Shown here: positions 1 to 10,900 of the stretch, in pieces
How positions within the stretch are numbered: the stretch's first letter is position 1
Layout of the letters: each line of letters begins with the position of its first letter
Source of the DNA: Amaranthus tricolor
Taxonomy: Eukaryota > Streptophyta > Magnoliopsida > Caryophyllales > Amaranthaceae
Direction: 5' to 3'
NCBI RefSeq assembly: GCF_026212465.1
Contig: NC_080052.1
Coordinates: 18,080,155-18,144,154 of the forward strand
DNA length: 64,000 nucleotides
The notes under the pieces: generated by a model
The model's input: only the letters and a program-made list of their open reading frames with translations
Database searches by the model: none
What the model was told of the DNA's origin: nothing
Translations under genes and position numbers: made by a program

Positions 1-118
1 ATGGAGGCAAGAACAAGGTAAAATCATGCGTAAAGTGTATAAAAACCATCCTAAAACGCGAGACTCGACACTAAAATGAGGAGATAAGTGTGCTTTAAAA
101 CGAGCACATCAATGTTCA
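1..118. repeat. LTR-end-like fragment
   Basis: This stretch is related to 36215-36327: both contain AGAACAAGGTAAAATCA, a GACTCGACACTAAAA / GACTTGACACTAAAA block, and end in GCACATCA. The two copies look like the same end of one retroelement family, probably an LTR terminus. The junction with reverse-transcriptase sequence just to the right suggests a deletion or nested insertion. The element continues off the left edge. Confidence 0.4.
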
Positions 119-159
119 GCCATAACTATAAATCAGAATATCATCAAAGAATATCAACA

Positions 160-960
160 CACACTTTCTTAGTAAAGTTCTGAAAACTTGGTTCATCCAG
201 CTCTGAAAAGAAGCTGGGGCATTAGTCAAGCCAAATGGCATGACAAGAAATTCATAATGCCCTGTGTGAGTTTTAAAGGCTATTAATAAATGTCCTCTTA
301 ATGCATCCTCAACTGATGGTAGCTTGATCTCAGATCCACCTTGCTAAACACCTTGGATCCATGTAGCTCATCCACTAACTCTTCAAGGGTTCAAATAGGA
401 AATTTGTTTATGATGATATGCTGATTTAACTGCCTGTAGTCTACACATAACCTCCAGCTTCCATCTTTCTTGCCTATCAAAACCACATGTGAAGCAAATG
501 GGCTGTTACCATGCAGTATAACCCCTCTTTCAAGCATTTCTTGAATCAATTGTTCTATGATGTCCCTATGTTTCAATGGATATCTATAGGGTCTAATGTT
601 AATGGGATTAACCCCCTCTTCCAAGGGAATCTTGTGATCAAAAACTCGTCTTACAGGAAGAAGCTCTTTAGGCACAACAAAGATATCTTCAAATTCTTCT
701 TGCAGTTTGATGATCTCCAAAAGTTTTGCTTGTCCCCTAGCCTCCGTGGTCAAATTCATCAAACAAGAGGGGTGAATATTAACATCTGCCTGTGAAACTT
801 GTATTAAGCAGAATTGTATGGTTTGTGAGGATTTCTTCCCAACCAAAGGTTCTTCAACAACTTGCAACTTCTTTTCTTGAATCCCCTTTAAACAAATTTG
901 TTGATTCCTGATCTGAAATTTCATTATCATAATTTGGAAAATTCCAATAAATTTCCCCAA
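160..960 (-). pseudogene. gypsy reverse transcriptase, N-terminal part, broken
   Basis: The 391-960 frame reads as the region leading into a Ty3/gypsy reverse transcriptase, with HKIPLEEGVNPINIRPYRYP, then GVILHGNSPFASHVVLIGKKDGSWRLCVDYRQLN. Beyond it, in another frame at about 195-260, comes [14 protein letters not shown], the conserved block near the RT active site. The YVDD-type catalytic box and everything after it are absent. The frames are interrupted near 390, so this is a dead copy. Confidence 0.8.
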
Positions 961-1471
961 AAGTTCTCAACCACTGAATGCCCAAAACCATATCACAACT
1001 TCCTATAGGAATTAGCAATGCATCAGTCCTGAAAACAGTCCCATTAATTAACCAAGTGAAGTTCTTGCATTTGTATTGGCAAGCAATTTTGTTCCTATCT
1101 GCTATAGTCACTTGTGGAGAAATTTGCTCTAATTCACATCCCAACTTCCTAACATATTCCAGGTTATTATGGGTACTTTCTGAATCCACTAAAATGTGGA
1201 AAGGCTTGTTCTTGACAAATCCCACAATTCTCATGGTGTGATAAGTTTGTTCCCCAATTAAGGCATGTAGGGAAATACAAGGCTCCTTCCTATCTTGACT
1301 TTCATACTCCATATCCATCATTTCATCCTCTTCATTTTCAGGTGCTGCCAAAACTTCAATTGCAAAGAATTGTGGTTCTTTGGATCCACACTTGTGCCCC
1401 TTTGCATAAGGTTTGTCACACAAATAGCACAATCCCTTAGCAATCTTTTCAGCCTTGATCTTGGCTGACAC
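854..1471 (-). pseudogene. gypsy gag zinc knuckle plus aspartic protease
   Basis: The frame starts with a CCHC-like knuckle (CYLCDKPYAKGHKC) and continues into a retropepsin-like fold. The expected protease active-site triad DSG in DSGSTHNF reads DSESTHNN here, so the catalytic glycine is replaced and the protease would be inactive. The frame lies between gag (1610-2116) and RT (391-960) and is offset from both. Confidence 0.75.
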
Positions 1472-1609
1472 AAATTTGAAGTTATTATTGCTAGAATTGG
1501 AAGAAAAATGAGAAGTAGGTTTATCCAGGTTTGAGGCTGGTCTGAAGTCAGTGGGTGTAGGTAAAAGAGGTAGTTTATTTTGTGTTTTGATGGTAGTAGA
1601 AAAGGGTTT

Positions 1610-2116
1610 TCAGGCTGGTTTTGGGGATTTCACACTCTCCTCTTGTAGTCTTGCATATTCAATGGCTTTTGCAAGAGTGTCTAGTTTGAAGGCTTTCACA
1701 AAAGGCTTAATGATATCCTTCAATCCACTAATAAAACTTTCAAGAATGAACATAGGAGATAAGTCATAATCATGCATTTCTAGGAAGGATCTATTACTTT
1801 TAAAGGCATCAACACACTCTTCTAAACTCCTCTCCTGAGTAAGTTTATTAAAATTTTCCACGGTATTATTTAAAGATGCATCAAAGAACCTCGCCCTCAC
1901 AGCCATACTGAACTTGACCGACCCAATCATGGGTTTCATAGCCAAAAATCCCGCCACCCATAAAGCTGCATTATCCACCATGTATAAAGATGCTAAGTCC
2001 ACCTTCTGATCTTCACAAACCTTGCACAATTCAAAATACATACTGGCTTTCCTTATCCATTCATTTGGTCCTGTGCCATCAAATTTTGGGAATTCTAACT
2101 TAGGCACAAAAGCCAA
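1610..2116 (-). pseudogene. gypsy gag capsid region
   Basis: A 168-residue open frame with the signature of plant Ty3/gypsy Gag (retrotrans_gag): PKLEFPKFDGTGPNEWI, a tryptophan-rich AALWVAGF segment and an RF-FDASLNNTVENFNKLTQ segment. It begins about 250 bp downstream of the primer-binding site on the minus strand. The frame is open but separated from the zinc knuckle frame by a shift near 1470-1610. Confidence 0.75.
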
Positions 2117-2362
2117 GTTTTGAACCCCTGCATTTCCTTAGTTATCTATTGTACTTCTTGATAAATTCTCAATGCAAGACACACTTTTCTCATTAAGTTT
2201 TGAAAGTAACATCTCAAACTTGGAATTCATGTCAATCTTGAGTTCTATCATCTGACTTTGCATTTCTTTAATTTGTTCTTCCATGGCTCGAATGCGCTTA
2301 GAATGATTTAGTGGTGCCAGACTTCAAAATTGGAGATCAAATCTGGTGAAGATTGCACCTGC

Positions 2363-2374
2363 TTTGATACCAAT
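2363..2374 (-). other. primer-binding site of the gypsy element
   Basis: On the minus strand this reads TTGGTATCAAAG, one base from the initiator-Met tRNA complement used as primer by many plant LTR retrotransposons. It abuts the LTR terminus TGATACA at 2375. Confidence 0.7.
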
Positions 2375-2915
2375 GATACAGACAACTTCTACTGATCTGT
2401 ATTAGTCAAGGTTAGAGCTGTTCAAAACAAACCCGACCCGAAAATCCGACCCGGAATCGAAAATTATCCGACCCGAAAAAATGTAAGTTTTTTAGGTTTA
2501 CCGAACCGCAATTACCCGAACCGATACTTCACTCGAACCATTTGATAACCGCAAAGGGCAAAATCGAACTCGAACTGCAACCGAATTTTATAACCGACAT
2601 ATAAACCTTAACCGACGTTACCTGAACTGAACAGTGATCGACCCGAGTCAAATCCGACCCAAATTATGCACGTAACCGAATGTAACCTGACTAAAACCGA
2701 TTAAGATCGAATTGTTATTAACCCGAACTGATACAAACCCGATCGATTATTAATCGAACTGTTTTTAACCCGAACTAATACAAACCCGAACCGATTGTAA
2801 ATCGAACTGTTATAAATCCGAATCAAATTTTCACCTAATTTTAGCAAATTAAGTCCAATTTCAGTTTTCTAATAATACGGAAAAAGGAAGAACACAAGTT
2901 CTATACAGAAGAGAT

Positions 2916-3078
<163 letters not shown>

Positions 3079-3356
3079 ATTGAAATAAATTGATCTGTCT
3101 ATTAGGGCTGGCAAAAGCTGACCCGACCTCCTAACCTGATCTGAAACCGACTCGAAATTAGCGGGTTTGGGTTTAGATTTTTGACCCAATTAATTAAATG
3201 GGTCAACTCGACCTGATCTGTTTATTAAATGGGTTAGGTTCAGGTTGAATATTTAAACCCGAAAAAAACCTGTTTAACCCATTTATTAAATTTAAGACGG
3301 ATCAACATTTGCCAAATACTTTGTAAAACTAAGATAATACCAATTACCATGTATTG

Positions 3357-3474
3357 AGGGATTTGTCAGCTGAAGATGACTTTCAATAAGAAAGGAAGTT
3401 GTCCCACATCGGCTAAGGGATTTGTCAGCTGAAGATGACTTTCAATAACAAAGGATGTTGTCCCACATCGGTTA
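3357..3474 (+). promoter_or_regulatory. duplicated plant snRNA promoter segment with USE
   Basis: Two tandem 59-bp units (3357-3415 and 3416-3474), each containing GTCCCACATCG (3401-3411 and 3460-3470). This fits the plant snRNA upstream sequence element RTCCCACATCG. A TATA-like TTTAAAT lies at 3500-3506, about 30 bp past the second USE. That spacing fits the longer USE-TATA distance of Pol II-type plant snRNA genes rather than the shorter Pol III (U6/U3) spacing. Transcription would start near 3530, where the U5 sequence begins. Confidence 0.85.
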
Positions 3475-3532
3475 TGAAAGATACTAATAAAAGAAATCCT
3501 TTAAATCACTTCCACAGATCTCATACCAACTT

Positions 3533-3651
3533 ACGCAGCCACGCCGTGAGCACAAAGCGAATTATTCTTTCGCCTTTTACTAAAGAATACCGTGTGCTCG
3601 CTGCATTAAGTGGCATACGTTTATTTTTGGAGGAAGCCTTTAATTAAGGTT
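3533..3651 (+). ncRNA. U5: U5 spliceosomal snRNA
   Basis: The invariant U5 loop I CGCCTTTTACTA is at 3571-3582. It closes on a perfect 8-bp stem TATTCTTT/AAAGAATA (3563-3570 with 3582-3589). Below it GAGCAC (3548-3553) pairs GTGCTC (3594-3599), and GCCAC (3538-3542) pairs GTGGC (3610-3614). The Sm-binding site TTATTTTTGG is at 3621-3630. A 3' terminal hairpin follows (AGCCTT/AAGGTT, 3635-3640 with 3646-3651). In spliceosomes loop I aligns the two exon ends. All core parts are intact, with an snRNA promoter upstream, so it could be expressed. The exact ends are inferred. The gene lies inside a hAT transposon. Confidence 0.9.
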
Positions 3652-4200
3652 AAATGGGTCAAATGACCTGAAGTATTTGAATTTAATGACCTAAAAAAAA
3701 AGTAGGTTAAATAGGTCATTAGCAGGTTGATCCGATCTGCTACAGATCAGGTCGGGGTTTTAATTTTTGACCCATTAATTAAATGGGTCAGGTTCAGGTT
3801 AAGGGTTTATTGACCCATTTATATAATATTGACCCGATCAATAGTTATCCGTAACCGATAACTACTCGAAAAATAAAGCTCGAACCCGATCTGTACCCAA
3901 AAAAACCGAACCAATTAGTAATCGATGACAACCCGAGACCGATTGACTCTCGACACGAACTTCAACCGACACCGAACTGATGCTAACCCGATAGCTTGAA
4001 TAACCAATCTCTAATCGAACCGTGACTAACCGACTCGACCCGAGTGTGACCCGTTGTAACACACAGCCGAAAAATAACCTTTTGAAATGCAACCGAACCG
4101 AATAACACCCGTCTGAAACCGACCCGATCAACCGAATGAACACCTCTAGTCAAGGTCCTTAAGAATCTTTACTAGTATTCAATTGAATATTAATAGGAAT

Positions 4201-4675
4201 AGAAGAGAGGAAAAGAGAAAGATAGAAAGAGAAAGGGAAAAGAAGAGAAGAAAAGAGAAAGGGAAAAGAAGAGAGGAAAAGAGAAAGATAGAAAGAGAAA
4301 GGGAAAAGAAGAGAAGAAAAGAGAAAGATAGAAAGAGAAAGGGAAAAGAAGAGAGGAAAAGAGAAAGATAGAAAGAGAAAGGGAAAAGAAGAGAAGAAAA
4401 GAGAAAGATAGAAAGAGAAAGGGAAAAGAAGAGAGGAAAAGAGAAAGATAGAAAGAGAAAGGGAAAAGAAGAGAGGAAAAGAGAAAGATAGAAAGAGAAA
4501 GGGAAAAGAAGAGAAGAAAAGAGAAAGATAGAAAGAGAAAGGGAAAAGAAGAGAGGAAAAGAGAAAGATAGAAAGAGAAAGGGAAAAGAAGAGAGGAAAA
4601 GAGAAAGATAGAAAGAGAAAAGGAAAAGAAGAGAGGAAAAGAGAAAGATAAAAAGAGAAAGGGAAAAGAAGAGGG
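4201..4675 (+). repeat. homopurine minisatellite, 40-bp period
   Basis: About a dozen copies of a 40-bp unit made almost only of A and G (core GAAAGATAGAAAGAGAAAGG, with GAAGAGAGG/GAAGAGAAG alternating between copies). The one pyrimidine per unit is the T of GATA. Long open frames on both strands here are low-complexity artefacts. Confidence 0.95.
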
Positions 4676-4918
4676 AAATAGAAGAGGAAGATTGATTATA
4701 TTATTTTTTGAATTGTGAATCACAATTACAAACCTTTATACATCCAAGTTAGTCAATTAACTAACTATAGACAATTAACTGTAACATATTTCAAATTTGA
4801 AAAATTTAAATTCAATACAACACAAATCCAATTACTCCATAAAAAAATTTCCATTTTTATCTTTCCCATAATCAAACAGTTGAATTCTCCAATACCCATT
4901 TTGTGTTACCCAAGAACA

Positions 4919-7900
4919 ATGGCAGAATGTCCACTTCCACTGTCAGTGGAAAATTTGATAACCATCATTTGTAAGGAACAATCTCAACCTCCACCTGATA
5001 TACATGCAAGAAGAGAACTTGCTAGTTTGGGTGAAGAACAATCAAGGGTGATTCTGGAAAAAATTAGAAAATGTAAAATTACAAAATCATTTTCTGGGTT
5101 TATTGTTTTTATGAGCAAACAAGCTAGAAATACTACTGTAATGGCTACTCAATTGGGTTCTTTCTCTCCTGATTTGAGATCACTTACTCCTATTTCTCCT
5201 CCTCATTCTGAAGGTTTTTCTTTTTATTTATGCGTATTTGGATTTTGGGTTAATGATTTGAATTAGTTTTTGGGAACTGTAATTGTAATATGTTTTTCAA
5301 TTTTTTTGCAGAAAGTAATTATCTTTCTGATTCTGGTGATTCTGCTGCATCTGGTAAGCTATCCTTGAATTGGTTAAGGAGCGAATTTTGCCTTTCTAAA
5401 AGAAAAAAAAGTTTATTTGTTGTTGATATTGGAATAGATTGTATGTGAAGCCATTGTACGATAAACTGATTTTCTTACTTGGGTAACCCTTTCTTGAATT
5501 AACATTGTTGGAACTTTTTCATTTGACTTAATTGAACTTTTTGGAACTTGTTTGAACTTTATTTCCATCATTATTAATATTGCAACTTTTTGAACTAATA
5601 ATGAAGTTATTATAGAGGTGAAAAGAATTAGTATCATGAAACAGTCAAGGGTGTGCTATCTTTAATACCAACGCTAAAGGAATTGTAGTGATAGCAATAT
5701 GTAATTGACACATAAAGCGTTTATTGTAAGCAATCAAATTTTTTTTGCTTGTCCTTGCTACTATAGCTACACCCATCAGTGAGGATGGTGTATTGGTGTA
5801 TTTTTCATATCGTTGGTTAAAAGGTACAACAACAATGCCAAAGCCTTATTTCCAAAAGATTGTGGTCAGATCATAGAGCAATAATGCAGTAATGGTTGTG
5901 ATTGCGATGAAGACATGACGATGTGGTAGCGGGTTATTGTAACGCCAAATATCGGTCGAAATCATTGGATATCGCTTGGAATGATCCAAAACACAATTTT
6001 CTACACCTTTAAATGCGAAAATTAGCTGTTTGTTTTTTTTGAAGACCTTCACAGTTCTGCCAATGTGATTTGGTCTTGTTTTTACACTATTGTTCGGATT
6101 CATGAACCAATAGATTATTTCGAGTGGCTGTCCACATGAATTCTCCTTCTTCGTTCATTTTGATTTTCTATCGTTTTGATATGTAAATCTAAATGCATCA
6201 TATCTTTTTCCACTCCTTCCATGTTCGGTCCTCTTGACCCTCTTTTTTAGTCACCCAAGCTTCAACTTTTCATCTTTTGTAGTAGGAGTTTGGGACTGAA
6301 ATGAAAAGTACTGGGGGTTTGATATATGCCAAATAAGAAAATATTACATTAGAGACAAACAAAAAGGACGTACAAAACTAAAATAAGGATAAACAAAAAG
6401 GAACAAAGTTAGTAATTCTGTAGGATTTTTGCTACATGTTCCTCATTGATTTTTGTTGCTTTGTGCTGTAGGTGTAGTAAACAACCTCTTTGTTAGTACA
6501 AGGGTAAGGTTGCATACATTTGACCCCTTAACCATGCCTTGGCTGTTTCACTTAGTGTCATTGGCGTAATGACATGTTGTACACTTGTACTTAGAGACAT
6601 AGGAACATGTGATTTTTATATTCAAACACGGTCCAATTAATTTGTAGTATGATATATTACCATCGTACTGTAGAACTTCACATGCAAAGTTCCCTTGATT
6701 AACTACTTTACACTAGAATTTTTTTATTAAACAAAAACCTTATGCCTGAAGTTTACATGCAGGAAGCTCTGTTTCATCAGGAGGAGCTGCGTCTGTTGTA
6801 TCTTTCTTGTCTGGTAAGGTGACTTAAAGCTTGGTATGAGTGAAAATATCTAGTATCTTTGTGTTTACCCACCTATTTTTGATTACACATTTGGTTTATG
6901 TCTCTTCAGATAAATTAGCTTCAATAAAATTGAAGTCATTGAACTTATTTGGCCTTTCCAAGCTTCACAAACCTAGTCGTGAATTTATGGCTTTGGAGAA
7001 ATTGGGTTTTCAAAGAACTTTCCTTGTTTTAAGTTACATCGGAGGGTAATATATACCATTCACATATTTATTAATTGCTGGATGTTTTGATATTTTCTAT
7101 AGCCTAGTTCTGATGGAACTCAGTTTCTCTCTTTTGGAGAAAAATTGAGGATGTAGCTTCAGTTCGTGAAATTAAAAAACTTGTTGCTGAAAGTGAAAAA
7201 CTTACAATGGGATCGTTTGAGAACCTGGTGTGGAATAGATATGGTGATCAATATTGTCTCCTAAAGGATCGAATTAAGGTTCATGTTAGACAATCTAAAT
7301 GTTCTACTTTCTGCTTGTGGTGTGGAAGTTGGTAGGATAAAGTTGGAACTCATGCAAGATCTGATTTTTATATTTTATTTTGGTGTTGCAGTATAGCACG
7401 TGGGGCTCACCTGGACAACACTACTTCTATCACTGTCGTGTTCAATGTGATGGTAGTTATTGTTTCAAGGTGTACTTATCTTACTTCAATCTTTGTTAAC
7501 TAAAAATTCTTAGTTGTTGGACTTGGCTCATATAGCTAACCCCATATTGTTGGCATTGAAGCTTTTGAAATGTATTTGTTACTTTAATCCGTTCACCTAA
7601 TATTGAGAAAGGGTCTTTGTAAAATTTTAACAACTGATAATATTGATTACATATAATATCAAAATTACATTTAAAATGAAGAGTTTATTGTTTTCATGGC
7701 TTCCTGCTATAGGAAAAATACGAGCATGATGAGACTTTAAATTCTCTAGCGTTTCGTTATGTCTACTCATTTATTTCATTCCCCTTCCAATTAGGGTCCT
7801 TTTTTAAACAATAGAACAAGTCTACTCCAGAAAATTTTCAAAGAAGAGAATGTTTTGATCGTAAAGTTTGTGAACGAGGAAAAGGGAAAATCAAAATTGA

Positions 7901-10900
7901 GTAGAGGTCCATCTTCTTCATTTGCTGCTTATGAAAGGATTGCAAGAGAAGGAATATACTTTGGTCAGAAGAGCTACCAGTTCTTTGGTGAGTTTCGTTT
8001 GGAATCCAGTTTGCATGTATAAAGCAGTCCTATATGATTTTTGTTTTAGGAATGTCTACAGATAAATCAGTGATGAACAGGATACTTCTATGACCATCCT
8101 ACTCTCTAGTGTTCTGCATTTCAATTCCCTTCATTTTTGCATTTCATTATGTAATCGAAAAGCTTCCTACAGTTACTTCTTTATATCTATGCTTATATGA
8201 CAAGCATCAGTTTGTATGAATCTGCCTAACGAAAGACGGGTCAGACGATATAAGTTGAGTTAGTCATTGATGCACACTTTGGCCCCACCTCTTGTCTTTG
8301 AAAACTCATTGCTCATCCTATACTGATAAATGAGCTTCTGTATCAAAAGACATATAAACCATTTTAAGATATTGTTTTCTGGCTTGCATTGATCTCCTTG
8401 CAGTATGTGACGCGATCTTATCAAATTTCTGAACTTAATATGATGAACTTGTTTATGTGACGTTGGATTAGCTTTCAAAGACGGCAGAAGAGGAGAGAAG
8501 GACAACATAACAAGCTCAGTGAAATGTTACTTTGTTAATATGGACACCTTTGCACCACTCTATGACATTCATAGGTGCCCACGTCAAGCAAGATCTGTTT
8601 TCATGCATTTGGATACCCTACCCAGCTTGTCCAAGTATGCAGCTAGGTATAATTCTTCTAGGCCATATATATACAAAAATTCAAATTTCTCATCATGTAT
8701 TTTTTTTTCCACTCTTAGTATTGTTTCTTGTTATATTCAGGCTTGAACTCATACTTTCAAAAACAATTACTTTACCAATGAATCTAGATGCTCTTAATAT
8801 TGAGGTCCTTGCTGATATAAAGTGTCAAGTTGAGTGCTTTAATTATTGTTTTTAGAATTTTCTTTCTTTCATCTATGCTTCTTGAATGTGTATTATTCTA
8901 TCCAAATTTTTTGTACAGCTTGCAGATGGTTCTGATGTCATGGGTGAAGATGGGAAAGCACTTATACACACTGACGGAACTGGATACATATCGGAGGATC
9001 TAGTTCGTGGGTTTCCTTGGAATGATTTCAACAAACTAAGTGATCATAGTTTTGAGGTAAGTGACCTACTTTTCAAGGTAGGTGTTGTGCGTTTTCTTTT
9101 CTAAGCTTTAAAGTCGGTCATGGAAGCAGCTTCTTGCAAAACTGCAAGGTAAGATTTGGCTTCATTACATATCTGCGGTGGGACCCTTTTTTGTACCCTT
9201 GCTTTACGGGGACGCTTGCACTGGGCTGCCTCTTTTTCGATATTTAGTCTTACTCATCAAAGTTGATAGCTATTTGTGTTGTAATCATTGCATAAAAGGA
9301 ACAAACTGTATGTTATATCTAATCTTAGATTCCCATGTTGGCTTTATGATTGTATGCTCAATTATATCAAGTCTTCCAACACAGTACTATTAGACAAAAG
9401 GCCACTGAAAACAACTGTGCAACAATGCAAGAATAGAAAATTTCCATGCTGCACAAATATAAACTTATTTTGAATTATGTCAAACACTGACAGAATTATG
9501 GACAACAGAAAACCTGAGTTTGAGGCCTTTTTGAAATTTACTTTGATATTTTAAATCATATTGGTCTTAGAAGATTAACTAATGGTCGCTTATCAAAGTA
9601 TTTTGCTTCTATCCTGGCGTTACCTAGTCAAGTAGGTTGACTTCCTGCCCAAAAATTGATAAATTTGGTTTACTGATTTTACTTGTCTCTCTGTAGTCTC
9701 TAAGATCAGTAGAAGGTTAAATTTAGTAAGTTTCATATATTTGATGTTAAAATATTGTTGTTTGCTTGGAAACTTGTTCTTGCTGTCATTCAATGAGTGG
9801 TTTCTTGACTGATTGGGCTTTAAGTCATCTTGCAACAGCTAAATTGGCAATCTTGCATTTTTCGTCCGTGTTTATACTTTGTAGTTTATACATATTAATA
9901 TTTGTATTCTCATTCTATTTTTGCATTTCTTCAGAGATATCATGTCGATGGATTGGAGCTCAATGAGTTACCTACACAATCACCTGAGCTGGTAAATGCA
10001 TTGAATAATGTTTATTTTGCGCCAGGGGTTGACTCAATGAGCTAATCCAATTAGTTAATTCACCTAAATGGTATTTTTTTTTCCACCGTCTTATCATCAA
10101 GTTTTCTTCCAGCCTTTATTGCTGCAGTTCCGTTTATTCTACAAGGGTTATGCTGTCAAGGGGACTGTCCTTGTTAATCGCAAGGTACTAAAAAAAAAGA
10201 AAATTTTTCCCTTTTTCATTTATGGTGTATGCTGGTGGTGTATAAATGTCGAGGGGGAGGGGGTGCAGCTTGGCTAACCTATTAAGTAAAAAAAAGCAAT
10301 GGAAGTATCTTGTGCCCACAAACTATCCTTTTCTGCAATATGACACCTGCTTTGCATGAACACGCTCTCAGTCAACTTGCCACTGTTCATTCAGTGAACT
10401 GCTCCTTGTATCTCAAGTCCATTCTTGTAAATCGAGTTTGGAGTGTAATGTTATACATGCGAGGACCTGATTTCTCATAGTGTTTTTCATATCTATTTTT
10501 AAAAAATTATTGTCACAAATAAATTAAATTCATTATCTTGGTATTATCCAATTGTATCATTAACAAGATCATTGAAGATGAGTTTCATGAGTCTTTTGGC
10601 TTCAATGTGATCTAGTCTTGCACTCACAGACTATGTTTTGGAAGTTACATTTCAAAAATTAATGTCACGCGTTGTCAATGTTGTATTTACCTCTTAATGT
10701 TGTCCAAGTCACATAGGAGGAAGTAATGTGCCATATATTGTCAACTGGTTGGATTATTGAGAGTGAAACGATGTTCATCTTAATAAATTCTGAAACAACA
10801 ATTTGGTATATAAGCATATATAAGTGAGATGAGGGAGAACACCTTACCTTTTACAATTTTGCTCATGTTATGCACTGTGCTTTGAATTGTTGATAAGTGT

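Larger units (their letters stand above)
119..2374 (-). mobile_element. Ty3/gypsy retrotransposon, internal region (degenerate)
   Basis: Read on the minus strand the order is primer-binding site, gag, zinc knuckle, protease, then the start of reverse transcriptase, which is the Ty3/gypsy order. Each domain sits in a different reading frame and the frames are broken, so the element cannot make its polyprotein. RNase H and integrase are missing at the left side of the window. The 5' LTR is at 2375-4786. Confidence 0.85.

Noticed and set aside
4183..4723. Long frames rich in Arg/Glu/Lys (+) and Phe/Leu/Ser (-)
   Set aside because: Artefacts of the homopurine minisatellite.
7100..7145. Other acceptors for RDR exon 5 (7103, 7124, 7140) to avoid the frameshift
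   Set aside because: Each places the exon in a frame that stops within a few codons; only 7108 gives the KIEDV frame.
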